Part shown: positions 14,463 to 22,374 of the stretch, in pieces
How the letters are laid out: each line of letters begins with the position of its first letter
How positions within the stretch are numbered: position 1 is the first letter of the stretch
DNA from: Oscillospiraceae bacterium
Lineage (GTDB): Bacteria; Bacillota; Clostridia; Oscillospirales; Oscillospiraceae
Reading direction: 5' to 3'
Assembly: GCA_910574635.1 (NCBI GenBank)
Contig: CAJTCG010000002.1
Span: 310,001 to 374,000, forward strand
Length of the DNA: 64,000 nt
The notes under the pieces: model-generated
The model's database searches: none
Seen by the model: the letters and a program-made list of their open reading frames with translations, nothing else
Told to the model about the DNA's origin: nothing
Translations under genes and position numbers: made by a program

Positions 14463-14471
14463 GCATATCAT
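14463..14471 (+). promoter_or_regulatory. GCATANNAT promoter
   Basis: GCATATCAT, 32 bases before the ATG at 14503. Confidence 0.6.
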
Positions 14472-14502
14472 ACCGCACTAATCGAAAAAGGAGGGCATAA
14501 TT

Positions 14503-15216
14503 ATGCCGTACAAAACCAACGACTTCCAAAGCGACCTGTCCATCTCTGAACTGTTCGCCAACTTCATGGACAAGGCCTTCTACCGGCCCATGGAGAAGCT
14601 GATTCAGGCGCCCGCCGAGGCGACGCCCACGTCCTTCGAACGGGTCTGGGCAAAGGGGCCTCAAATGCGGGGCATTGACGTGATTCTGCACGAGGGGCCC
14701 TGGCAGACCACCATTGACGAGAAGGCCCAGCAGACCTACAAAGATAAGCCCCTGGAGACCTTCGCCCTGGAGCTGTCTTATCTCAAGGGCGGCGTCGTCC
14801 ATGTCGGATGGCTGATTGACCAGAAGAAAACCACGGCGGCCTACCTGTTCTGCTGGCCGGAGGGGCCCAAGGACCAGCCGGGGGTATTTACCAGGGTGCG
14901 GATGGCCCTCGTCTATAGCGACGATGTGAAGGTCTTCCTGGCCAATCTTGGCTACACCCGCGAAGTCCTGTGCAAGCGGGATGAGGTAATCCGGGAGGAT
15001 GGCCTTCGTGGCCGCCGGGATTCCGGGGACCCGGATTTCTGGTTCGTGTTCTCTCCCCATCTGAAAGAGCAGCCCATCAATGTTGTCGTCAAGTCCTCCC
15101 GGCTGGAAAAGTTGGCCCGGGCCGTTATGACAGTCGAGTACGATGAAGCCGCCGGCACGAGCCATGTTTTCGGCAATTGGCTCGGCCAGGAAATCGACGT
15201 CACCGTTGCCATCTAA
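14503..15216 (+). CDS. unknown cytoplasmic protein, 237 aa
   Basis: ATG with AAAGGAGGG upstream. The order GIDVILHEG, then TTIDEKAQ, then FALELSYLK (residues 56-95) loosely resembles the D and (D/E)xK spacing of PD-(D/E)xK nucleases, but this is only a pattern-level hint. No membrane segment. Single-gene unit upstream of the SSB-like gene; unidentified. Confidence 0.7.
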   Translation: MPYKTNDFQSDLSISELFANFMDKAFYRPMEKLIQAPAEATPTSFERVWAKGPQMRGIDVILHEGPWQTTIDEKAQQTYKDKPLETFALELSYLKGGVVHVGWLIDQKKTTAAYLFCWPEGPKDQPGVFTRVRMALVYSDDVKVFLANLGYTREVLCKRDEVIREDGLRGRRDSGDPDFWFVFSPHLKEQPINVVVKSSRLEKLARAVMTVEYDEAAGTSHVFGNWLGQEIDVTVAI

Positions 15217-15255
15217 AAATTTTTCTCCCGGACCGTAATCATTTTTCGAGGGTTT

Positions 15256-15280
15256 GCATACAACCCAATCAGCATACGAT
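15256..15280 (+). promoter_or_regulatory. paired GCATANNAT-type motifs before the SSB gene
   Basis: GCATACAAC (15256) with TTTTTCG upstream, and GCATACGAT (15272). The first fits the family better; the ATG is at 15327. Confidence 0.5.
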
Positions 15281-15326
15281 TTGGATGCTGAAAAATTGAA
15301 ATTTTTTGAAAAGGAGACATATCATT

Positions 15327-16319
15327 ATGGCTACTGCTACTACTAAGCGCCCCTTCCTGAACACCGAGGTCGGCAAGAACGTTGAGGGTGACCCCTTTGC
15401 TTTCCACCTGGAGGGCTTCACCGCCTCCAAGACCCCCCACTTCAGCGAGGCGTCGGAGGGCAAGGACGCTTTCCTGGGCATCTCCATCGGTGTCGGCATG
15501 GCCGCTGACGCTCTGCTGGCCCGCGCCAAGGGCGAGTACAACAAGGAGGACAAGGGCAAGTACACGATGAGCGAGTTCGTGTCCCTGCGCATCTACGGCA
15601 AGCAGGCCGAGGAGCTCTCCGCCATCTACACCACCGGCATCAAGATTGCCGTGTCCGGCAAGCTGAGTCTGCGGGATTACCAGAAGAACGACGGCACTCC
15701 CGCTCAGGAGGTGACCTGCGACGTCAAGAAGCTGGTCGTCATGGGCGGCAAGACCACCGAGCCCAAGCTGACCGACAGCATCGGCACCGCCACTTACGTC
15801 TACAAGGACAAGAGCGGCACCGACAGAAGCATCCGCATGGCGCAGCTTCTGACCGGCACCGTCGTGGGTGAGCCCAAGCTCCGGAACTCCAACGGCAAGA
15901 CGTTCTTCAACTTCGGCATCAAGACCGCCTTGCCCGCCGCCAAGGTCTACGACCTGGCCAACGGCCTGGAGGCTCGCGCGGAGTATGGCAACAAGACCAT
16001 CACCAACATCACGGTCTTCGATAAGCAGGCCGAGGCCCTGAGCCGGATTATCAGCGCCGGCGCCCAGGTGGTTGCTTCCGGCCCCGTCCAGGAGCGCGAG
16101 TACAACGGCAACGTGAGCTACAGCATGAACGCCCGCGCCTTGGGCATCATGAAACTGGCTCCCCTGCCCGCTAACGAGACCAACGCTGCTGCGGGTCCCG
16201 CCCCCGTCGGCACCGCTGCTGCCGCCGCCGAGGCTGCCGCTGCTGCTGCCGCCGCTGTTCCCAATAGTAGCTTCGTCGACCTGGGCACTGACGACGAGGA
16301 GGGTGAGCTGCCCTTCTAA
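15327..16319 (+). CDS. ssb: single-stranded DNA-binding protein with two OB folds, 330 aa
   Basis: Two OB-like regions are visible: residues about 45-135 (FVSLRIYGKQAEELS, then VSGKLSLRDYQ) and about 160-275 (TNITVFDKQAEALSR, then VASGPVQEREY). An alanine-rich linker follows, then the acidic tail DDEEGELPF, resembling the SSB tip that binds partner proteins. Double OB fusion makes it twice the usual length. AAAAGGAGAC precedes the start. Codon use is strongly biased, suggesting high expression. It would cover single strands during element replication. Confidence 0.85.
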   Translation: MATATTKRPFLNTEVGKNVEGDPFAFHLEGFTASKTPHFSEASEGKDAFLGISIGVGMAADALLARAKGEYNKEDKGKYTMSEFVSLRIYGKQAEELSAIYTTGIKIAVSGKLSLRDYQKNDGTPAQEVTCDVKKLVVMGGKTTEPKLTDSIGTATYVYKDKSGTDRSIRMAQLLTGTVVGEPKLRNSNGKTFFNFGIKTALPAAKVYDLANGLEARAEYGNKTITNITVFDKQAEALSRIISAGAQVVASGPVQEREYNGNVSYSMNARALGIMKLAPLPANETNAAAGPAPVGTAAAAAEAAAAAAAAVPNSSFVDLGTDDEEGELPF

Positions 16320-16382
16320 TCCCTAACTTCTCGGGATAACTTCATACGTATACATCGGAGCTCCCTGGTGGGAGTTCTAGGT

Positions 16383-16412
16383 GGGGCCCCAATAGGGGCC
16401 CCAAATTTTTTG
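16383..16412 (+). terminator. Rho-independent terminator
   Basis: GGGGCCCC-AATA-GGGGCCCC followed by AAATTTTTT. Confidence 0.8.
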
Positions 16413-16434
16413 TCTGATAGTTTCTCCTGGGTTC

Positions 16435-16443
16435 GCATATAAT
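16435..16443 (+). promoter_or_regulatory. GCATANNAT promoter into the gene-free region
   Basis: GCATATAAT with TTTCTCC upstream. A GGCGGGAA/TTCCCGCC hairpin follows within 15 bases. Confidence 0.55.
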
Positions 16444-16497
16444 ATCCACACAGGCGGGAAAACTGGTTCTTCCCGCCGTGTTAAAAGAAAATTGTTT

Positions 16498-16506
16498 GCA
16501 TAGAAT
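16498..16506 (+). promoter_or_regulatory. second GCATANNAT promoter into the gene-free region
   Basis: GCATAGAAT, 63 bases after the first. Confidence 0.5.
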
Positions 16507-17640
16507 ATGTTTTAGATGACAACACGCTTGACGCTGCAAGGGACCGCTGGGGCCCAGGGGGAAAGGACTTGTGGATTTCCACCCTGAGCTGGCGGCGGAG
16601 GAAAAGCTCCTTGCTGAGGATGGCGCTGCATAAAGGCAGGCTCCCGTGGCCTGCGGGGGTTTCTTCGCTCATCTCTTGCCCCTTAAAAAATAAGAGTCAG
16701 GTTTGGCGGAGCCGCTGCAGAGAGTTCGCCCGGGGGAATCGCAAGTTGTGCAATCAAACCCCTGTCAACCGGATACGTCTGACCGGTATAGAGAACTCCT
16801 CAATTTTAGAGTAGGTGAGGAGAGTTCCTAAATTAGACGGGTTCGAGGGTCCTGCGCCTGTAAAAGGGAGAGGGTCTCATCCGCTTCATGAGAGGATAAG
16901 GAGTCATGTCTCATGAAGCTACGCCAGGCATGCAGGAGTGGTTTATGGGTGGGAGGCATTGCACAGCCGGAGTTACGCAAAACACACAAAACAGCAGCTT
17001 TTCTGAACCGCCAGCGGCAGAGGGGGAGCTGCGCCCATAGCATACGAGGCTTCGAGAAGCCTTGGTTGCTGGTGAGCAGTTGAGGGTTTGACAAAAGAGA
17101 ACTGGCGTGGGTGCTTCGGTTGAGCCGCTTGAGGCCCGATACAGCTGCGGAACAAGTAGCCCTAACAGCAAACACAACCTCCCGAAACAGAAACAGCTTC
17201 AAGCAACTGACCTGAAGCTGAAGTAGAGTAGGTAAGTGGCTCGTAGCTATATAGCTTCAGGAAGTGCAAATTTCAAAAATTTTACCTTTTTGAAGCAGGA
17301 ATTGTTTCAAAAAACTGGCTTTTTTCGAAAAACAGCAAGTATGGAACCACTCAAGTAGCAATAGCTTCAGGAATAGGAGGTGAAAACGCGGAAACTCATT
17401 CATTGGCTGCTTCGTCTCCTGCTTTCTCGTCTCCTGGTTCGGCTCCTGCTTCGTTTGCCAACTTGCTTTTTTCGAAGGGCTCCTCTCCAAAGAGGGCCAC
17501 CATTTGATAGCTGTATCAAGTCCCACACCCGGCCATCTGGGATACAGCGGGTAGTTCATATTCCATTTTACGAGGGTCGTATGGCTGCAAAGTATAGCCC
17601 TCAGAGCCTCTCCGGAATCCCGGGGAGTTTTTTCTCTTGC
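16507..17640 (+). ncRNA. gene-free, highly structured region, candidate long RNA
   Basis: No convincing protein frame is present over 1.1 kb, yet two promoters point in. Strong inverted repeats include GAACTCCTCA with TGAGGAGAGTTC (16794-16830), GCTTCATGAGA with TCTCATGAAGC (about 16883-16920), GGCTTC/GAAGCC (about 17048-17062) and GCTTCA/TGAAGC near 17190-17217. The phrase ATAGCTTCAGGAA occurs twice (about 17251 and 17364). A 20-codon frame starting at a GTG near 16570 (MDFHPELAAEEK) is the only small ORF worth noting. One repeat-family arm is embedded at 17086. Confidence 0.4.
17086..17150 (+). repeat. interspersed palindromic repeat, left arm (copy 3)
   Basis: Begins GGGTTTGACAAAAGAGAA and ends GAGGCCCGATACAGCTGC. 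Confidence 0.7.
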
Positions 17641-17657
17641 CCATATAGCACTGACGC

Positions 17658-17693
17658 AAAGAACCCCCTCCTGTTTGGAGAGGGTTCTTTTTG
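17658..17693 (-). terminator. terminator of folD
   Basis: AAAGAACCCTCTCC and GGAGGGGGTTCTTT form the stem on the minus strand; T residues flank both sides so it may work in both directions. Confidence 0.8.
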
Positions 17694-18542
17694 TCAGAAT
17701 GCTTCCCAGGCCCGCAGGACGTTTTCCATCAGCATGGCGCGGGTCATGGGGCCAATACCGCCTGGCACCGGGGTGATGTAGGATGCCTTTGGCTCCACGG
17801 ACTTGAAGTCCACATCGCCGCAGAGTTTTCCATCTGCCCCACGGTTCATGGCCACGTCCACGACCACGGCGCTTTCTTTGACCATGTCCGCTGTGATGAG
17901 TCCGGCCTTTCCAACCGCAGAGACCAGGATGTCGGCGTTCCGCGTAAAGGCCTCCAGGTTCTCTGTCTTGGAGTGGCAGAGGCTCACGGTCCCATCTGCC
18001 GCGGTCAAAAGCTGCGCCATCGGCTTTCCCACGATGTTGCTTCGGCCAAGAACCACGCAGTTCTTCCCTGCAACGGGGATGCCATACTCCAAGAGCAGCC
18101 GCATGACGCCCTTTGGCGTGCAGGGCACGAACTCTGGGGTTCCGATGGCCACTTTCCCCACATTTAGCGGGTGAAAGCAGTCCACATCCTTCGTAGGCAA
18201 AATCTCTTCCAGCATGGCCCACTCGTCCAGCCCTTTCGGCAGAGGGAGCTGGACAAGGATGCCGTCCACCCCAGGGTTGTCGTTAAGCCGGTTGATGGTA
18301 TCCAGCAGGGTCCCACGCCCTGTGTCCGCTGGCAAGCGGATGGTCTCCTGCGAGAATCCGCATTCCTGGCAATCCCGCTCCTTTCCACGCACATATACCT
18401 GGCTGGCGGGGTTCTCGCCGACCAGGATGACGGACAGGTGCGGCCGGCGGGCGTAATCCGCCTCCAGCAGCATGTCGACCTTCTTGCGAATCTCCTGTTT
18501 GATTTCGCCAGCAACTTTGGCGCCATCGAGGATAACAGCCAT
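17694..18542 (-). CDS. folD: FolD, methylene-THF dehydrogenase/cyclohydrolase, 282 aa
   Basis: Full-length bacterial FolD (usual length about 285). It has YVRGKERDC with the catalytic lysine, VDGILVQLPLP, the NADP-binding VVLGRSNIVGKP and the C-terminal ITPVPGGIGPMT signature. The enzyme interconverts 5,10-methylene-THF and 10-formyl-THF in the cytosol, feeding purine and thymidylate synthesis. Together with the dTMP kinase and nucleotidase-GMP kinase elsewhere in the window, it points to self-supply of nucleotides. AGGAGG-like site before the ATG. Confidence 0.96.
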   Translation of the reverse strand: MAVILDGAKVAGEIKQEIRKKVDMLLEADYARRPHLSVILVGENPASQVYVRGKERDCQECGFSQETIRLPADTGRGTLLDTINRLNDNPGVDGILVQLPLPKGLDEWAMLEEILPTKDVDCFHPLNVGKVAIGTPEFVPCTPKGVMRLLLEYGIPVAGKNCVVLGRSNIVGKPMAQLLTAADGTVSLCHSKTENLEAFTRNADILVSAVGKAGLITADMVKESAVVVDVAMNRGADGKLCGDVDFKSVEPKASYITPVPGGIGPMTRAMLMENVLRAWEAF

Positions 18543-18587
18543 ATCTTTTCCTCCTGTATCATTTTTCCAAAATTGGTGTGTGTCTGC

Positions 18588-18596
18588 ATCTTATGC
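18588..18596 (-). promoter_or_regulatory. GCATANNAT promoter for folD
   Basis: GCATAAGAT on the minus strand with TTTCC 8-9 bases upstream, 46 bases before the folD ATG. Confidence 0.55.
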
Positions 18597-18658
18597 AGGC
18601 TGTCGGAAAGGGATTCTTGGCCTGATGGATTGGGCATCAAATGATTTTCCATGGCTTC

Positions 18659-18667
18659 GCATATAAT
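18659..18667 (+). promoter_or_regulatory. GCATANNAT promoter for the TPM/PspA pair
   Basis: GCATATAAT with ATTTTCC upstream, 36 bases before the ATG at 18703. Confidence 0.65.
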
Positions 18668-18702
18668 AAACCCAGAAACCCAAAGCCAAAAAGAAAGGAT
18701 TG

Positions 18703-19710
18703 ATGTTTGTGGGTCGAGCAGGAGCCGGGTCTGGCGGAGGCAGAAGCTTTTCCAGTTCCGGCGGTCATAGTTCCTCCAGGTCTTCTGGGGGACATCGCGT
18801 GAGTTCGAGTTCCAGTTCCCGGAGAGCGGGTTCCGGCAGTTCCAGCCGCAGTTCCGGATATTCCTCCAGGTCCTATTCGCCGAGGTCTTCGCCTCCCCCG
18901 TATATCCCCTATGGCGGGGTTCCTGTGCGGAGGAGATACCAGTCAGGGCCTGGCTGTCTGGGAAGCATGCTGCTAAACATCTTTATCTACCTTCTCGCCG
19001 CCTTCATTGCCGTGACCCTGGTTACAACCATTGTAGGCTCCGGCGGCGACGTGCCGTCGAGCAGCTACAATCGGGAGCCTATCCACACCGGCGCCGGTTA
19101 CGACAACAACTGCATTATAGACGAACTGGGCTGGTTTGACAATATCGGGCAAACCTCCAGGCGGTTGAAAGCCTTCTACGACGAAACCGGCGTCCAGCCG
19201 TTTATCTACCTGAAAGGCTACGATAGTTCCCTCTCTACAGACTCCCAGAAGACGGAGTTCGCCGAAGACTGGTACGAGGAAAACATTGACGATGAGGGAA
19301 CCTTCCTCTTTGTCTACTTCGCGGAGCCCAATCAGGATGAGGATGTCGGCTTCATGGCCTACGTCAACGGCAAACAGGTATCCTCCGTGATGGATGCCGA
19401 GGCAGTTGAAATCTTCTGGGCCTATGTGGACAACAACTGGTATTCCGACAAGTCCACCGATGATATGTTCGTTGACATCTTCAACTCTACGGCGGACAGA
19501 ATCATGACCAAGTCCACTACTGGCAATGATGTGGCCAAAACCGGGCTACTGGTCGCCTTGGTGGTTGTCGGGGCCATCGGCATCCTGGTCATTATGAAAA
19601 CCCGCCGCAGGCACGAGGCGGAGCGCAACGCGGAGACAGAGCGCATTTTGAACGCCGACATCCACAATTCCGCCGGTTCCGGCGATGATGTGTTAGATAA
19701 ATGGTCTTAA
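18703..19710 (+). CDS. TPM-domain membrane protein with serine-rich head, 335 aa
   Basis: Residues 5-65 are almost entirely Ser, Gly and Arg. A first membrane helix lies near 85-110 (MLLNIFIYLLAAFIAVTLV). The middle (about 135-265) matches the TPM (TLP18.3/Psb32/MOLO-1) fold: IIDELGWFDNIGQTSRRLKA, then QPFIYLKGY and LFVYFAEP. A second helix follows near 280-300. TPM proteins sit at the membrane and are often paired with PspA, as here, in envelope-stress modules. The ATG at 18703 has AAAGGA upstream. Confidence 0.82.
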   Translation: MFVGRAGAGSGGGRSFSSSGGHSSSRSSGGHRVSSSSSSRRAGSGSSSRSSGYSSRSYSPRSSPPPYIPYGGVPVRRRYQSGPGCLGSMLLNIFIYLLAAFIAVTLVTTIVGSGGDVPSSSYNREPIHTGAGYDNNCIIDELGWFDNIGQTSRRLKAFYDETGVQPFIYLKGYDSSLSTDSQKTEFAEDWYEENIDDEGTFLFVYFAEPNQDEDVGFMAYVNGKQVSSVMDAEAVEIFWAYVDNNWYSDKSTDDMFVDIFNSTADRIMTKSTTGNDVAKTGLLVALVVVGAIGILVIMKTRRRHEAERNAETERILNADIHNSAGSGDDVLDKWS

Positions 19711-19755
19711 CACACCAATCCCCCAAATAAAAAAATTTTGAAAAGGAGTATGAAA

Positions 19756-20427
19756 ATGGGAATTCTTCAGCGTTTTAGCGATATTATGAGGTCCAACGTC
19801 AATGCGGTGTTGGACAAGTGCGAGGACCCGGCCAAGATGGTCGACCAGACCCTTCTGGACCTGCGCCGGGACCTGGCTGAGGTCAAGAAAGAGACGGCGT
19901 CTGTCATGGCGACGGAAAAGAACGCCAAACGGCTGGTAGACGACTGCCAGGCCAGTATCAAGAAGTACGAGACCGCGGCCCGGCACGCCCTGAGCGCGAG
20001 CAGCGAGGCCGATGCCAGAACGCTGCTGGCGAAGAAGCAGGAACTGGAGAGCCAGCTGCCCGGCCTCCAGACCAACTATGATGCCGCCAGCGCAAACGCC
20101 TCCAAGCTGCGTGAGATGCACGACAAGCTGGTGCGGGATATCGAGAGCCTGGAAGGCCGGAAGGCCGCTGTCAAGGCCAAGGTTGCCACGGCGAAAGCCC
20201 AGCAGCGCGCCAACAAGGCCGTGGCTGGGATGAGCAGCGCCGCCAGCGTGTCCGCTTTCGAGCGGATGGAGGCCAAGGCCAACCAGATGTTGGATGCCGC
20301 CGAGGCTGAGGCTGAATTGAACAAAAAGACTGATACGGCAGATGACCTGGCTCAGAAATACGCCGCCGGCGGGGCCTCCGTGGACGACGAACTGGCCCGG
20401 ATGAAGCAGGAAATGGGCCTGGACTGA
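19756..20427 (+). CDS. PspA/IM30-family membrane-stress protein, 223 aa
   Basis: MGILQRFSDIMRSNVNAVLD is the classic PspA N-terminus, with EDPAKMVDQTL next, followed by a long coiled coil and a C-terminal NQMLDAAEAEAEL region. AAAAGGAG is spaced correctly from this ATG rather than the one six bases earlier. The gene is 45 bases after the TPM gene. PspA polymers protect leaky membranes; on a mobile element this could defend against phage or envelope damage. About 230 residues is the usual length. Confidence 0.93.
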   Translation: MGILQRFSDIMRSNVNAVLDKCEDPAKMVDQTLLDLRRDLAEVKKETASVMATEKNAKRLVDDCQASIKKYETAARHALSASSEADARTLLAKKQELESQLPGLQTNYDAASANASKLREMHDKLVRDIESLEGRKAAVKAKVATAKAQQRANKAVAGMSSAASVSAFERMEAKANQMLDAAEAEAELNKKTDTADDLAQKYAAGGASVDDELARMKQEMGLD

Positions 20428-20659
20428 TGGCAGAAGGTGCCTTCATCCCCTCGCCTATTTCCTTCATCCGCGGCTAGAACATCCGACCTGAGCCGAAAAG
20501 GCCGGTTCGGCGAGCAGAGGAGCCTCCTTGGCGGAGTGGCAAGTTCTCCTGCTACACCAACCAGGAAATGTTCTCTAACCTAAAGCCACTTCCGAGGGCT
20601 TCGGGCGGAAAGCAGAAAATCTGGCTGGGCTGACTGTTTCGCAGTTCCTAAAATTTCTC
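20428..20659. other. gap after the PspA gene, nothing identified
   Basis: About 230 bases with some GC-rich inverted repeats (GCCGAAAAGGCCGG near 20494) but no credible frame. It may be a 3' untranslated region. Confidence 0.4.
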
Positions 20660-20704
20660 AAAAAAGCGAAGAGGCCTGGGTTAACTACCCGGGCCTCTTT
20701 TGCT
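20660..20704. terminator. bidirectional terminator
   Basis: AAAAAGCGAAGAGGCC and GGGCCTCTTTTGCT enclose a GGGTTAACTACCC loop stem. Shared by the PspA operon and the 20711 gene. Confidence 0.8.
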
Positions 20705-20710
20705 ATTTAT

Positions 20711-21061
20711 TTATGCTTTGGCGGCAACGGCTTGATAGAGTTGCTGGAATACCTCCAGCAACTCATCATCGTCCGCTTCCTTGCCGGTGAATCTCTCCGC
20801 CAGATTCTCCTTCATTTCCACTACCTGCTCTGCGGAAACCGCCCGTGCGCACGCCGCGTTGGTGACGAGTTGTTCCCCGTTTTCGTAGCGAACCAGCAGT
20901 CCCATCAGGGTCTGAGGAATGCGTACGCCACTTTCCTCCAGCATGCAAAAGGCCGCATAGTCGGCCCCATCGCAATGGTCGGAGTACAGGCAGGTTTCAC
21001 ACATCAGCTCCGCCGGAAACTCGTATGCTGTGACTACGATTTCGTTGACCTTAGCTTTCAT
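20711..21061 (-). CDS. unknown acidic protein with a cysteine cluster, 116 aa
   Basis: Residues 20-40 contain Cys-x2-Cys-x5-Cys-x8-Cys (CETCLYSDHC, then AFCM), a possible zinc site. The C-terminal half is acidic and helical. The ATG is preceded by AGGAGGATG. Unknown function. Confidence 0.7.
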   Translation of the reverse strand: MKAKVNEIVVTAYEFPAELMCETCLYSDHCDGADYAAFCMLEESGVRIPQTLMGLLVRYENGEQLVTNAACARAVSAEQVVEMKENLAERFTGKEADDDELLEVFQQLYQAVAAKA

Positions 21062-21090
21062 CGGAACATCCTCCTAAACTTTGTTGGTGT

Positions 21091-21099
21091 TTTGTATGC
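21091..21099 (-). promoter_or_regulatory. GCATANNAT-like promoter
   Basis: GCATACAAA on the minus strand, 30 bases before the ATG at 21061. Confidence 0.45.
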
Positions 21100-21155
21100 G
21101 GAATCTGAAAAACCCATTCTTTCTGCGCTCATATCGAATAAAAGCACAAGAGCCC

Positions 21156-21164
21156 GCATATAAT
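21156..21164 (+). promoter_or_regulatory. GCATANNAT promoter of a small RNA
   Basis: GCATATAAT, followed 85 bases later by a strong terminator and no credible frame in between. Confidence 0.55.
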
Positions 21165-21170
21165 ATAATT

Positions 21171-21281
21171 AGAACAAGCAAGCCAAGAGTTTGCCCGTTC
21201 CTGCGGTGACTACTGGGAGATGTCTGTGGACAGACAAACACCTCGCCCGAAGGTCCTCTTTCGAGAGGGCCTTCTTTTTTT
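21171..21281 (+). ncRNA. candidate small RNA, about 110 bases
   Basis: Bounded by the promoter at 21156 and the terminator at 21249-21281. It contains a GTCTG-TGGA-CAGAC hairpin. The start AGAACAAGCA and an internal GGTGACT reappear with similar spacing at 26631-26688. Confidence 0.45.
21249..21281 (+). terminator. Rho-independent terminator
   Basis: GAAGGTCCTCT pairs with AGAGGGCCTTC and is followed by seven T. Confidence 0.85.
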
Positions 21282-21303
21282 GTGCGCCAGACGCCCCTCC
21301 CTT

Positions 21304-21363
21304 GCAATATCGGGCCTCTTGCACCCCATCGCGGGCTGCCGTCACATTCTTCTTTTGCCAACT
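21304..21363 (-). repeat. interspersed palindromic repeat, one arm (copy 4)
   Basis: Plus strand reads GCAATATCGGGCCTC and ends ATTCTTCTTTTGCCAA, the inverse arm of the family. Confidence 0.65.
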
Positions 21364-21398
21364 ACATCCCTCCTGCCAAAATAGAAACCGCCCCTTCC

Positions 21399-21407
21399 GC
21401 ATACTAC
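21399..21407 (+). promoter_or_regulatory. GCATANNAT-like promoter
   Basis: GCATACTAC, 46 bases before the ATG at 21453. Confidence 0.45.
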
Positions 21408-21452
21408 AGAGCAAACGCTTTGAACAGTTGAGCAGAAAGGGGCTTGATAAGC

Positions 21453-21659
21453 ATGGGTGATGTAAGGGTAGGAGCAGCGGGTGCAAACAGTAAGAAGGCA
21501 CAGGCTGAGCAGGGTCAGCAAAACTCCGGCTACTCTGTAGCCTATCGGTCAATCAAGGAGGAAATAGAGACCACCTGGCCAGCGTGGAAGGTGGCTCTGT
21601 ACAATGCGAGTGTTGCGACCTCGAAACATGCGAAGAAGCTGAAGGTCAAGGAGGGGTAA
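21453..21659 (+). CDS. small basic protein, 68 aa
   Basis: ATG with AGAAAGGGGC upstream. The protein is rich in Ser, Gln and Lys, with a basic C-terminus (KHAKKLKVKEG) and WPAWKVALYN in the middle. The next gene starts two bases after its stop, so the pair is probably coupled. Unknown function. Confidence 0.6.
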   Translation: MGDVRVGAAGANSKKAQAEQGQQNSGYSVAYRSIKEEIETTWPAWKVALYNASVATSKHAKKLKVKEG

Positions 21660-21660
21660 A

Positions 21661-22374
21661 ATGGACAAGAGGTTTCAGCGTCTGCTACATCTCTCATATG
21701 ACCCGGTGTCAAAATTCGACCTCCGGGTCCCTGAGAACCGCCTTAGCGAGGAAGACAGCGAGACAAAGCGCATTTGCCTTGCTCCATCCATCGAGGATGC
21801 CATCAACGCCAAACCAGGCGGCGCAGCCGTGGTGAGAATCGCGCAAGAACGAAACATCCCTTTGCTGTTGTATGTATATGAGGCGATTATTCCCCGAGAG
21901 TCCTTGATTCTCCCGATAAACGTATGCAGACAGCGCGGCGTCAGAGATGCGATTCACAATCAGGAATACTGGGCAACCGAGATTCCTAAATTTCAGGAAA
22001 GCGTCTTTGTCCTGGACGGTGTAGAGTTTGCTCAGCACCCGTACTTCCATGAAACCCGCATCAAAAGTGCTAGGGTCCACAAGTGCGAGGAGCGGCCTCC
22101 ATTCTGCGCCCAAACCTGGGCTGCGGCAATCAATAAGGCTCTTTCCAGCAGTCATCCGACGGACCTCCTTCTAATGCAGTTGCCCGGATTAGAGGAGCGG
22201 TTGGGAGGAAGAGAGTTGGATGCGGCCACCCTTCAGGAAAGCTTACCTACCATCTCACGAAAAATCAAGGCCTCTTCCAGGTTTCAGCTTGGAAGAGGCC
22301 TTGATTTATTCGCCTTTGTCCTGCGGCGTCAGCAGCATCCCTACTGCCGGCAGCGTTTTCGCCCGATATCTTGA
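21661..22374 (+). CDS. unknown protein whose frame runs through a terminator, 237 aa
   Basis: ATG with AAGGAGGGG upstream. The first 200 residues (MDKRFQRLLHLSYDPVSKF start) look like a real globular protein with an INKALSSSHPTDLL segment, but no family is recognised. The last 35 or so residues are read across the 22261-22308 terminator stem and 70 bases into the 3' end of the topoisomerase gene on the other strand. A lost stop codon or a frameshift near 22240 is likely. Confidence 0.6.
   Translation: MDKRFQRLLHLSYDPVSKFDLRVPENRLSEEDSETKRICLAPSIEDAINAKPGGAAVVRIAQERNIPLLLYVYEAIIPRESLILPINVCRQRGVRDAIHNQEYWATEIPKFQESVFVLDGVEFAQHPYFHETRIKSARVHKCEERPPFCAQTWAAAINKALSSSHPTDLLLMQLPGLEERLGGRELDAATLQESLPTISRKIKASSRFQLGRGLDLFAFVLRRQQHPYCRQRFRPIS
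22261..22308. terminator. bidirectional terminator
   Basis: AAAATCAAGGCCTCTTCCA pairs with its full complement around GGTTTCAGCT. It ends the topoisomerase A gene and lies inside the frame of the 21661 gene. Confidence 0.85.

Noticed and set aside
13485..14471. 328-aa minus-strand frame
   Set aside because: Antisense of the transglutaminase-like gene, which has a clear signal peptide and ribosome binding site.
17380..17781. 133-aa plus-strand frame rich in Leu and Arg with an AGGAGGTG site
   Set aside because: It arises from a CTCCTG-type DNA repeat, runs through the folD terminator and into folD, and has no protein-like composition.
17257..18222. 321-aa minus-strand frame across the folD 3' region
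   Set aside because: It overlaps folD in another frame and its tail reads through the folD terminator; folD is unambiguous.
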